Below are positions 23,436 to 32,830 of a stretch of DNA of 64,000 bases, one piece after another (position 1 is the stretch's first letter; each line of letters begins with the position of its first letter). Position numbers and translations under genes: made by a program. Below the pieces are notes generated by a model. The model saw only the letters and a program-made list of their open reading frames with translations. It was not told the origin of the DNA and made no database searches. Source of the stretch: Macrolepiota albuminosa (taxonomy: Eukaryota; Basidiomycota; Agaricomycetes; Agaricales; Agaricaceae); contig JAMWFC010000009.1 in NCBI GenBank assembly GCA_027475525.1, positions 1,054,001 through 1,118,000 of the forward strand, written 5' to 3'.

Positions 23436-26399
23436 CTAAGGCGTGGCTTGGAGAATCAAAAGGCTCGCGCGGGTATTGCTTGCGACAAGCGCCGTACCCA
23501 CATCTCCAAGTGTCCTGGGTACCGATGAACTGATAGATGCACCAGCCTCCGTGATCACCGTCTTTAGCTCAGCCGCATGCGCTTCCACCGCCATCCTCCT
23601 CGACCTACCAGTGACCACAATCAAATCTCTGGCAGAGTCCGTTTGCGGTATCTCTCTGGTGTATTCTATGATGGTGCGCAGAGGCTTCGAAGTCTCGAGC
23701 GTTCTGAACGAAATACGAGAGAGAGCGGTAGCTGTTTCTACATCGTGTGATACGGAGGCAGCGGTGTAACGGTTCCAGGTAAGATTATCGAAGGTTTCGG
23801 AAGCAAGGCGAGTATGAGCGTCGTGTTGAGCATAGACGGTGTCCCCGGCAACGTGAGTCTGGATTGAGTAGGGCCTAATGAATTCATCCGCTGATTGAGT
23901 TACAACTACGTATGCTTACCTGAAGGACAATGGGAATGGACGAGGGTGCACTTATGACATCTCTCCTGTCCATATCTGTAACGTTGCGAGATAGACCTTC
24001 AGCCTTGATGATCCTTACGACGGTAGCTTGGATTGAAGGGTTGCGAGCCAGTTGAACGATGAACGAGAGTGCCAAGCGATCATCCGGTCCGCCGATGAAA
24101 GGTAAAAAGAGGCGTTGAGTACCAGACCTGTGGTGGGGTGTCGATATACCGCGATCAACGAATAATGCCACATTGCTCGAGGAGGTAGAAAATACACTAC
24201 GAATGAACTCCGAATATACGACCGAGCTTGTGGGGTCCCGAGTACTAGTATGAGTAGTGTTTCTGTGGAAAATTCCATCGAAGGGATTATGAGCATGGCT
24301 GTCAGACTCGTCGTCAACGTCTGTTGACCCTCTGGACCACGGCACAATGATCATTTGCGAATCGGTCTCTGAAGCATGCTTGTGAACTTGAGCAGGAAAT
24401 TCATCTTGGTTAACAACTGAGAGTGCGGCAGATACCAGAAGGTTATTAAGGTATCCAAAAGTACGGAAAACAGAAAGGATAGGATCTGTGAAGGCCAACG
24501 ACTCGGCTACCTGTGACTTGAGCACCGCAGAGCCACGACTGGTCAATTCAATGAGGCGAAGAGCATTAATGGAAATTTGGTAGGAACCAGATTTCTCCAA
24601 GGATTGCTCAGATCCATCAGAGGAAGTCCGAACCTTAGGCAAAGACGTCTCCCCTTGTTGAAGAAGGTGTGCAATTGTCATAGCCGCTGGCAGTTGCTCA
24701 ATCTTGTTTAAGACCAGCGCGAACCTCGTTTTGTGTTCTTCCGTCGAAGACGAGCGAGTTATGGCCCCACCTTCTAGAGAATGATCTGGTTTAAGCCTAT
24801 CACGCGTCCGATATTTTTCAGGATAAAACAAGAGGGTTAAGGGAGTTGTAAGAAAGGTCAAGATGATCGCGTGGACAACAAACATGGAGAAGCTTCGGGT
24901 GTCCAGGATGTTTGCCTGTAAACCAATGTTCAGCACTATCAGCTCTACGAGACTATGCATACATATCAGTCAACTGCCTGTAATCACACTGATAAAAGGC
25001 TTCACCCTTTGCAACTCATCAGGGACCCAACAGCCCCCGACTCGCGCCAATTGAATCCTGCAACCATAGCAACCCCAAAGCAAGGCAGGAATTTGGCAAA
25101 GAAAGCCACGGTACAAATCAGGATGGTGTATCCCCAAATCTTTCCAGTATTCATGAGGCCCAGATCAGTTCTCAACCCAGTCAAGGCGAAGTACTATAGA
25201 CGTATTATTGAGGACATGTCATTCTTAAACTTACATTAGACATACTAAAGGGAGGAAGATTAGAGAAACCAAGTCTTCGAGTTTCTCGACTAAGGAGATA
25301 GCATAGCCATTCTCATGCGGAATGATGAGGCCGGCCGCAAAGCCGCCTGTTTTCAGTTCAATTGCATAGGATGATCAGATGTTCGATATTTATCTCACCG
25401 AAAATAGCATGAATGCCAATGATGTCCGTGAAGAAAGCAGATGCAAGCACGAGTATGAGCGTCAATGTCATCATTCCCGTAGTCGGCGCGCCTCGCTCCA
25501 GACTCCCAGTCCGCCTCGCAAGCCAACGGTATGCCCAGCGAACCGGGCAGAGAAGGAAAATGATATACCCTGCTGCTGCGAGGAGAACATAAAGAGCGGT
25601 TAAGCCCGAGGCAGCATTGACGAGTGCAACTGTCAAAGCCAATAGAATCCAGCCCACGACATCGTTGCCGACTCCAGCAGCGAGTGTGACACTTCCAACT
25701 GTGGTTTCCAAGAGCTTGAGTTCAGTCAGGATACGACAAAGAACGGGGAACGCTGTAATGCCGACGGCAACCGCCGTGAATAGCAGAAAGTCCCCGTGAT
25801 TGACATCAGGATTGATGAATTCCTTGTAGATTATCACCCCAAGCGCTGCGCCCAAGCCGAGAGGCACCACGAGACCGGCGGCGGAGATCGAGGACGCCGC
25901 GACGAAATTGCGTTTAATAGCCTTGGTGTCGAGTTCGAGGCCAACCAGAAATAAGAAAATGACTAGGCCAATGGTGCTAGTGAGTGTCAGTCCAGGGACA
26001 CCTGCGTCAGGAAAGATGCGACTTTGGAAATGAGGGATGCGACCCATGACTGAAGGACCCAGAAATATGCCCGCGATGACCTCTGAGATGACACGAGGTT
26101 GACGAATTCGACCAAACAGCAGAACTAACGCCTGGGTCATTGCAAGAATGATCACTGTCGCTAATAAGCTCAAGAATAATGTTATATGAAGGACAAACAC
26201 ACCGAGCTGAACAACCCATAGACGAAAGGGATCTGAAGCGTTATAAGTCACAGGGTTATCACCTGAAATGATCCCGCCCTATGAGAACCTTAAAGTTAGA
26301 TAAGGTAAAGCTGAAGAGGAGAAAACACGCCTGTTCAGAAGCCTTTCTTGGTATTAGCCCCCTAGAGAAGTGTAGAACAAGCTCGGAGAGTTCGCCCAT
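23436..26399 (-). CDS. KHA1: KHA1-like K+/H+ antiporter, copy 2 (intact)
   Basis: It has the same six-exon structure as copy 1. The first exon is from 26399, the second starts at 26278 and ends at 25399, the large fifth exon covers most of 24950-23920 and the last ends at 23436. The CPA2 exchanger domain reads without interruption from 'ASDPFRLWVVQLGVFVLHIT' through 'GLVIFLFLVGLELDTKAIKR'. The cytosolic half contains 'FAMIIVPWSRGS'-type residues (seen as MIIVPWSRGSTDVDDESD). Predicted to act as an endomembrane K+/H+ antiporter. Intron 1 here begins GC (GCGTGT at 26330) where copy 1 has GTGTGT, so splicing efficiency may differ. Coding differences from copy 1 are spread evenly, including a short deletion near 24590. 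Confidence 0.88.
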
Positions 26400-27351
26400 G
26401 CTGTTGATCAGCCGCAAGCTGGGGAGGAAGCTTGTTGCCACAGAATAAGCATTTATACCAGGCTTTCTCGGTCCGAGCATCATATGATGTCCAATGTTCA
26501 ATGGCCATAGATTTGATCTAGTGTAGGATATGCGAATATTTACCAGTAGTCGCAGATATTAGCAGCAGATGGTTCTCGGATAACAGTCGATGTGTGACAG
26601 TGAGCGTTGGATTAAAAATAGATCTCCCAATGGCATGAGGAGCCGTCTCTCTGGGATGATACGACCTTACTCAGCTTGCTCATGGAGACCGAAACGCCTG
26701 TTTGTTCCCACATACCGCCCCATGATTCACGCAGACTTTGGAACCATCAGGTGGCTGCACATGGAGAACGAAAGAAAACAATGTCGCAGCTGATCACGCG
26801 CGAGAGGAAATAGACTTGTGTCCGAACTAGTTTAGACTGAGACAATTGACCTGGTGTTTCGTATTCAGTAGATGTTAATAAGAGGTATGCGTTGTCAAGA
26901 ATTGAGGCCTGAGGGTGCGCTCTCGCAGTGTCAGCGTGGGAGTATTTTTTGTTGCAGTTGTAGACACGCGTCGCCTATAGTTTTTGTCTTCTTTACCCCC
27001 AAAGACATGCTTATTCAAGTCTTACCACTCAGTCTAACCGCCGGCTGCAACGTGACTACTAGCGCCTCCAACGAGGTTTTGACATTCGCGGGTTGACATG
27101 CGTACCTGGCGTTTCGTATTCAGCAGATGCTTGCCACTTACCTCTATGGGTCTTGAGTATGCACCGCGAGGCTGGATACGCCTTGCGTGTCTCTCATTCA
27201 CAGATTCTTTGGATAGTCGTAAAAGCAAAAAGTCTGCTCGACGTTGATTGTGATAATCTTCGGTGTTACCTTTTTTGGAGATTACCTGGTAGAATTGCTT
27301 ACGTAGTTAGTTACACTACGATATGCCTGACATTGTTCGAAAAGTCCTCAC
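26400..27351. other. Intergenic region upstream of antiporter copy 2
   Basis: No coding or repeat structure is recognised apart from the promoter-side flank of copy 2, which resembles that of copy 1 for a short distance. Short frames at 26590-26793 and 27093-27416 lack motifs. Confidence 0.35.
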
Positions 27352-27425
27352 TTTATAACATTTTCTTTCTCTTTACTTTAAATCTCTTCTCATGTCCCAG
27401 CGAGGTAATTACCTGAATTACATAA

Positions 27426-27711
27426 TGTTAATAATAGAAGTTAGAAATAACTCAGAAGCGACCAAGTAATGGTAAGCGACTATATTCGGATATCTACCTG
27501 TTAATAATAGAAGTTAGAAATAACTAGGTAGATATAATCAGTAACTGAGTAGTGATTTTAATATAACTATACGCACCTCAGAAGCGACCAAGTAATGGTA
27601 AGCGACTGAGGTGCGTTGCGACGAAAATTGTATTATTAGTAAGAAAATTATAAATAAGGAAAGTGATCGGGACTTTGGTAACGAGAGGGATGTAGGAATC
27701 ATATCTCAACA
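27426..27711 (-). repeat. 3' LTR of the copia element
   Basis: 286 bp. Read on the minus strand it begins TGTTGAGATATG and ends ATTAACA. It contains two copies of a hairpin motif around 'cagtcgcttaccatta'. Identical to 32303-32588. Confidence 0.93.
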
Positions 27712-27719
27712 CTCCCCCT
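27712..27719 (-). other. Polypurine tract of the copia element
   Basis: AGGGGGAG on the minus strand, directly next to the 3' LTR, is the expected plus-strand primer position for reverse transcription. Confidence 0.75.
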
Positions 27720-27740
27720 GGATTCACAGCCCGGAGTTGA

Positions 27741-30698
27741 TTAAGTTGAATAGGACATACCCATATCAACTATCAATTTTTCAAGTCGAGGACGCGGTAA
27801 CGCTTTCGTAAAAATGTCAGCGACGTTTTCTTCGGAGGGAATTGGGTCGACAAATATATCCTTATGTCTGACTGCTTCGCGAATCCAATGAACCCTAACG
27901 TCGATGTGCTTGACCTTACTGTGACCACTAGTATTTTTCGTAAGAGCCACGGCCGTGTTGTTGTCGCACCGAACAGTTAAGGGCCGATCCACTCGTATGT
28001 CCACCTCCGCAAGCCAAGAAAACATCCACATAGCTTGTTTGCCCGCTTCGAATACGCCAATATATTCAGCCTGACCAGTTGACGTGCTTACACGGTCCTG
28101 CGTTTTAGCCTTCCAGCTCACCGGTCCCCCAGCCATATTAAATACGTATCCGGCTGATGACTTTCGGGTATCTGGGTCGTCGGCATACGAAGAATCAGAG
28201 AAGCCATGTGGTTTGATGTCGCCGTTCTTTCGGTACGTTATAGCGAGATTTTTCGTAGTTTTCAAGTACCTAAGGACATGTTGGGCAAGACGCCAGTGGA
28301 CTGGACGCGGATCCTCGGCGTAACGCATCAACACCATTACCGCAAATGCAATGTCGGGGCGAGTCCCGTTGGCAATATGATTTAACATTCCTAGAACTTT
28401 GCGGTACAGTTTATCCTTCATGAAATAGGCGTCCTTTTCAGGAATTGGCTTAGGTTGGGAATCCGATAAGTTAACATTAGCAGGGAGCGGTGTGTATTTT
28501 GGCTTAGCGTTTTCCATTCCAAAAATCGAGATAGCCTTTTCAATTAATTGCTTTTGATGGATTGTAATGTCTCCGGTGTCATCGTTGACGATTATAGAAA
28601 TCCCAAGTACTTTGTTCGGCTTTCCCAAGTCGGTTATCTCGTATACCCCACCAAGTTCCTTTTTAGTTGTGTCGAGAACTCCATCAGAGGTAGCGCCCAT
28701 TAGAACATCGTCGGTGTATGTCGATGATAGGATATATTCGCCATTTTGCGTCCATTTGATCCGGATACAGACGTCTGCTCGAGATTGGCGATGACCCTGT
28801 TTGATAAACGTTTTGTTGAGCTCGTGAAACCAGTTGTTTCCACCGTCCATTGTTCCATATATGGTATAGTTCATTTTTAAGACAGTATCGACATTATGGA
28901 TTTTGTAATGTTCTTCAAAACCTTCAGGTATCTCGAGATAATTTTCACCCTGGGGTTTTGCGTTGAGATAAGCGCCGACGAAGTCGATTAGGCCAAGTTT
29001 TAGTCCACGAGAAGCAATGATAGCCAGTAGGATTCTGACGGATTCGTACCTGACGACAGCCGCAAAGGATTCTTCATAGTGTTCTCCTAACTTTTGAGTG
29101 AATCCTTTCACTACGCTTCGCGCTCGTCGTCTAATGAGAAATCCGTTTCCGTCAACCTTGAGATCGAATACCCATTTTGTCTTTATGGTATTGATTCCAG
29201 CAGGGCGCGGAATTGGCGTGACAACTCCTCGCTCATCCCATCGGGCTATTTCCGCTTCCATCGCAGGTCTCCAGAGGTGACGCCTGGTTACATCGTCCGC
29301 CTCGGCAAAGTTTATTGGAACAAAACGATTTTGGGGTTCAGGAGGTAATCCTACTGATAGAGCGGCTGGAGTCTCAGGGGCATCGGTGTAATGGCTATGA
29401 TTTTCGTCATCACTCAGGGTCGTGACGTCGGAGAGATTTCCATCTAGTCCAGTGCCAGCTAGAGATTTCTCAATTAGTCGTGCTGACTTTCTCGATGCTG
29501 CAGGATATACGATGCGAGGTCTTGACTTTTTCGGAGCAGGAGATGGCTCAATTAGAGGTGTGGTCTCGTTTGTTGGAGTTTTCGGTGGCTCAGGTAGCAT
29601 TGGGGCTGGTCCGGGTGCATCAGTGATGATCTCGTTGACTTGGTCATCCGTTTTCGAAGGAGCTGGATTATTTAGGAAATCATAGTCGGTTTTTTCATTG
29701 GTTATTTTGATTCCATTATACTCCCCCTCAGCTGTGAGGGAACGGTGACCAGATCCTTCCTCAAAGCGAACATCCCGTGATCGGACGACTTCTCCAGTCT
29801 CGGGTATCAGTACCCAATAAGTACCTCGACCTTCGATTCCAATCAATCGGCCCTTGATAGCCCGCTCAGACAATTTGCCTCCGCTTCGTTCCTTCGGCAC
29901 ATGAACATATGCAATTGAGCCCCATACACGTATGTGTCCGACATCCTGTCGTTGACCAGACCATTTTTCTTCAGGTATTGATCCAGGATGGCGGCTGGAT
30001 GGTAGACGGTTTTCGACGTAGTCTGCGAAGTCCCAAGCTTCAGCCCACCATCTCGCAGGCAGCCTTGCATCCATCAACATGGCCCTGACAGCACCAGTCG
30101 TGACGCCAATCGATCTTTCGGCAGTGCCGTTCGATGCAGATGAGTATGGGACAGTCGGGTCAAAGATGAGGCCCTCCTCACGGAAATAGTTTTTCCATAA
30201 AGTACTATGGAATTCCGGTGCATTATCAGTACGGACAAAGACCATTATATGGCCAGTGACCCTTTCTGATTCAGCCTTATAGGTTTTGAATGCTTGGAGA
30301 ACAGTTTCAGCGAGTCGATTTTGGAGGAAAAAGGTACGTCGATGTGAGGAACCCCGATCGTGGAATTTCATGGCATACACAGCGCCGCCAACGGATTTTA
30401 CCTGAGCTGGACCCCACAGGTCTATATTCGTCGACCGCAGGACTATAGTCTCGGGCATGGGACTCCCATCAAACGGTCGTCGTTTCATATTCGCAACAAT
30501 ACAGTCCTCACACTGGCCTGTAATAGTCTCCTGTTTGATGATGAGACCATCGACGAGCTTTGATGCTTCAATGATACGCGAGATGCCGAAATGGGAGAAG
30601 CGTTGATGCCATGTGGTTATGTCTACTGGATTTTGGAGTGATCGAGCTGTTAATGCTGCTGGGACAGGTACAGTAAACGATCCCGAGATCAGATACAT
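27741..30698 (-). CDS. pol: Copia Pol (integrase, reverse transcriptase, RNase H)
   Basis: 985-codon frame. In order: the pre-integrase HHCC region near 'WHQRFSHFGISR' and 'CEDCIVANMK'; the integrase core with 'DLWGPAQVKS' and 'RTDNAPEF'; a proline/threonine-rich linker; the reverse transcriptase with 'KTKWVFDLKVDGNG' and the catalytic TYTDDVL; and RNase H with 'ALTKNTSGHSKVKHIDVR'. The frame ends just before the purine tract. There is no internal stop, so the enzyme looks functional. The apparent start at 30698 is not real: the frame is cut from Gag by a 77-bp duplication at 30631-30784, and Gag and Pol would be one polyprotein without it. Confidence 0.92.
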   Translation of the reverse strand: MYLISGSFTVPVPAALTARSLQNPVDITTWHQRFSHFGISRIIEASKLVDGLIIKQETITGQCEDCIVANMKRRPFDGSPMPETIVLRSTNIDLWGPAQVKSVGGAVYAMKFHDRGSSHRRTFFLQNRLAETVLQAFKTYKAESERVTGHIMVFVRTDNAPEFHSTLWKNYFREEGLIFDPTVPYSSASNGTAERSIGVTTGAVRAMLMDARLPARWWAEAWDFADYVENRLPSSRHPGSIPEEKWSGQRQDVGHIRVWGSIAYVHVPKERSGGKLSERAIKGRLIGIEGRGTYWVLIPETGEVVRSRDVRFEEGSGHRSLTAEGEYNGIKITNEKTDYDFLNNPAPSKTDDQVNEIITDAPGPAPMLPEPPKTPTNETTPLIEPSPAPKKSRPRIVYPAASRKSARLIEKSLAGTGLDGNLSDVTTLSDDENHSHYTDAPETPAALSVGLPPEPQNRFVPINFAEADDVTRRHLWRPAMEAEIARWDERGVVTPIPRPAGINTIKTKWVFDLKVDGNGFLIRRRARSVVKGFTQKLGEHYEESFAAVVRYESVRILLAIIASRGLKLGLIDFVGAYLNAKPQGENYLEIPEGFEEHYKIHNVDTVLKMNYTIYGTMDGGNNWFHELNKTFIKQGHRQSRADVCIRIKWTQNGEYILSSTYTDDVLMGATSDGVLDTTKKELGGVYEITDLGKPNKVLGISIIVNDDTGDITIHQKQLIEKAISIFGMENAKPKYTPLPANVNLSDSQPKPIPEKDAYFMKDKLYRKVLGMLNHIANGTRPDIAFAVMVLMRYAEDPRPVHWRLAQHVLRYLKTTKNLAITYRKNGDIKPHGFSDSSYADDPDTRKSSAGYVFNMAGGPVSWKAKTQDRVSTSTGQAEYIGVFEAGKQAMWMFSWLAEVDIRVDRPLTVRCDNNTAVALTKNTSGHSKVKHIDVRVHWIREAVRHKDIFVDPIPSEENVADIFTKALPRPRLEKLIVDMGMSYST

Positions 30699-30784
30699 TC
30701 CGTTTTTTTTTGGAGTGATCGAGCTGTTAATGCTGCTGGGACAGGTACAGTAAACGATCCCGAGATCAGATACATTCCGTTTTT
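30631..30784. repeat. Exact 77-bp tandem duplication inside copia gag-pol
   Basis: 30631-30707 and 30708-30784 are identical over exactly 77 bp. It shifts the frame (77 is not a multiple of 3), splitting what is otherwise one polyprotein. Confidence 0.95.
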
Positions 30785-32212
30785 CAACTCGCCGGTGAAG
30801 ACTTCAACCTTATTGTGGAAGAATCGAACCTTTCGATCACCAAAGACTGAGTGCCAACCAGCGAGATCCAATTTACTGATGGAAATTAGGTTTGCCGTTA
30901 CGTCAGGGGCGTGAAGCGCATCCCTAAACATCAATGTATGCTCTTTTCCGCCGTTGATCACCCTGATGACAACATTTCCTATTCCTAGGATCGTGAAGTT
31001 CGCACCCTCTTTCGAGGATTGACCAACCAGTTTGGCGACTGGTTTATAGTCGACAAACACTTCGCGATTCTTAAAGAAGTGTGTCGTACACCCAGAGTCT
31101 GCAAACGAGCATGACGGATTAGGGGCTACGTTGCCAGTCGCAAGTGCAACACGTTTTAGTGAAGGTGCGTTATCGTGATATATTGTATCAGGAATGTCAG
31201 CAACTGATGCCGATAGTGCAAAGTGGCCACCGAGTACCACTGCACCATCAGTAGTTGCGGAAGTGAACGTCGCCGATGGAGGAGATACAGTCCGCTTGCC
31301 CTTCCACCACGTTGGGTATTGACCTTGTTTACCGCCACCCTCTTGGAAGCAATCAGATTGAACGTGGCCATTTCTTTTACAGTTCGAGCACTTTTTGTCA
31401 GAATTGTTATTTGCCTTTTTCGACAAGCCATTAACCTGGGCTTGTAGTGCCTGGATCGTAGCTTCAAGAGCTTTTACGGTATCGGCAGCCGCCGTGGACA
31501 TGCCAGATCTGTTCGATCTGTTTGTGATGCGTTCGCCATGTGTAGTCAGGGTCTGGATAACCTTAACCAGGTCGATTTCCCCATACAGCGTGGATACAAT
31601 TGGGTCCCAAGACTCAGGGAATGAATCCAATAACTTGACGATGAATCGCTCGTCTGTGATGTCAGCACCCGCATCGTTTGCTGCTTTGCGCATCGTTCTC
31701 ATTTTTTCGATATGACCCCCTTCTCCGGCTACTTTATTTCCGTCGACATATTTGCACTCCGCCAATTCCCTTTCCCTCATGTTTCTTAACCTCTGACTTC
31801 CAACACCGTATTGCTTATTTAGGAACGCCCAGGCCTCATGCGAGGTCCCATCAGGGTTGATGCCTGATCCAGCAATGTCAGACAAATTGATCAAGATTGA
31901 CGACAAAGCAACGCTTTCGCGGAGCTCGTATTCAAGCTCGTTCGGGTTACGCGAGTGTACGGGGGTTGGCTGAGTTGATGCAGAGGGGGAAACTTCGGTC
32001 AAAATGGGCAGCGGTGACGGCGACGATTCGGTAGGAGGTTCATCCTTTTTGGGTCGTAGAGATACTGGTACAACAATTTTGTCTTCCCAGTAATTTAGTA
32101 ACCCACGAGGTTTTCCGTGGGCAATCATATTGATTTTCCAGCTCGCATAGTTTTCGTGGCCTTTGCATTTTTGATCCTCTGATAAGGAAAACGGTAAAAG
32201 CATTGAGCTCAT
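30689..32212 (-). CDS. gag: Copia Gag and protease part of the polyprotein
   Basis: 507-codon frame from ATG 32212. The capsid-like N-terminal half contains 'NYASWKINMIAHGKPRGL'. A zinc knuckle CSNCKRNGHVQSDC (CX2CX4HX4C) marks nucleocapsid. A retropepsin motif FADSGCTTHFF follows. The last residues read MYLISGSFTVPVPAALTARS and are encoded again at the start of the pol frame. That repetition is the 77-bp duplication, which shifts the frame and creates the false stop. See the pol entry. Confidence 0.9.
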   Translation of the reverse strand: MSSMLLPFSLSEDQKCKGHENYASWKINMIAHGKPRGLLNYWEDKIVVPVSLRPKKDEPPTESSPSPLPILTEVSPSASTQPTPVHSRNPNELEYELRESVALSSILINLSDIAGSGINPDGTSHEAWAFLNKQYGVGSQRLRNMRERELAECKYVDGNKVAGEGGHIEKMRTMRKAANDAGADITDERFIVKLLDSFPESWDPIVSTLYGEIDLVKVIQTLTTHGERITNRSNRSGMSTAAADTVKALEATIQALQAQVNGLSKKANNNSDKKCSNCKRNGHVQSDCFQEGGGKQGQYPTWWKGKRTVSPPSATFTSATTDGAVVLGGHFALSASVADIPDTIYHDNAPSLKRVALATGNVAPNPSCSFADSGCTTHFFKNREVFVDYKPVAKLVGQSSKEGANFTILGIGNVVIRVINGGKEHTLMFRDALHAPDVTANLISISKLDLAGWHSVFGDRKVRFFHNKVEVFTGELKNGMYLISGSFTVPVPAALTARSLQKKTECI

Positions 32213-32288
32213 GCTTGATAATGGGAAAATATTCTATTGAGTCGCAGGGGTCTTTGATGATCGCAAATCTTCTATTAATTGGAAGGGA

Positions 32289-32302
32289 CGGGGCCCATAA
32301 CC
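32289..32302 (-). other. Primer-binding site of the copia element (initiator tRNA-Met type)
   Basis: Directly inside the 5' LTR the minus strand reads GGTTATGGGCCCC. This is complementary to the anticodon arm of eukaryotic initiator tRNA-Met (GGGCCCATAACC), the internal-fragment priming known from Drosophila copia. Confidence 0.75.
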
Positions 32303-32588
32303 TGTTAATAATAGAAGTTAGAAATAACTCAGAAGCGACCAAGTAATGGTAAGCGACTATATTCGGATATCTACCTGTTAATAATAGAAGTTAGAAATAA
32401 CTAGGTAGATATAATCAGTAACTGAGTAGTGATTTTAATATAACTATACGCACCTCAGAAGCGACCAAGTAATGGTAAGCGACTGAGGTGCGTTGCGACG
32501 AAAATTGTATTATTAGTAAGAAAATTATAAATAAGGAAAGTGATCGGGACTTTGGTAACGAGAGGGATGTAGGAATCATATCTCAACA
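32303..32588 (-). repeat. 5' LTR of the copia element
   Basis: 286 bp, identical to the 3' LTR at 27426-27711; it contains the promoter of the element. Confidence 0.93.
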
Positions 32589-32596
32589 ATTAGTAA

Positions 32597-32673
32597 TTTA
32601 TAACATTTTCTTTCTCTTTACTTTAAATCTCTTCTCATGTCCCAGCGAGGTAATTACCTGAATTACATAATGT
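32597..32673. repeat. 77-bp copy of the left flank of the copia element
   Basis: Identical to 27352-27428 over exactly 77 bp. The left copy runs 3 bases (TGT) into the LTR; the right copy continues TGTACTGG as in an uninterrupted site. This looks like the empty-site contig attached after the insertion contig. Confidence 0.9.
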
Positions 32674-32830
32674 ACTGGACATTAATTGTCATTTGTCAAT
32701 TCGACCCCAGGTCTTATTTTGCGTTGCCAGTGCCCGCTTGGGTTAATTAGGCAAAGACGTATATAAGATGCAGTTACACGGTCTCGATTTTTGTAGCTCC
32801 TAGCGGTGTTTCCATGTGCCGATTTTCATG

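Larger units (their letters stand above)
18206..26399. repeat. Tandem segmental duplication carrying the antiporter gene
   Basis: The blocks 18206-21200 and 23436-26399 are direct copies, about 5.2 kb apart. They share all five intron positions, intron sequences in part and the upstream flank as far as the first exon. The 2.2-kb spacer is not duplicated visibly. The last residues differ (ILQATVDAP in copy 1, ILQATP in copy 2) because the duplication boundary lies at the stop codon. Confidence 0.85.
27426..32588 (-). mobile_element. Complete young Ty1/copia retrotransposon
   Basis: Two 286-bp LTRs (27426-27711 and 32303-32588) enclose a minus-strand gag-pol. By direct reading I found no difference between the LTRs. 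The order Gag, protease, integrase, reverse transcriptase, RNase H identifies Ty1/copia. A purine tract (AGGGGGAG on the minus strand, 27712-27719) abuts the 3' LTR and a primer-binding site abuts the 5' LTR. No target-site duplication is visible: the left flank ends CATAA, while the right LTR is followed by 'attagtaa' and then a 77-bp copy of the left flank. The right border may be misassembled. Confidence 0.93.
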
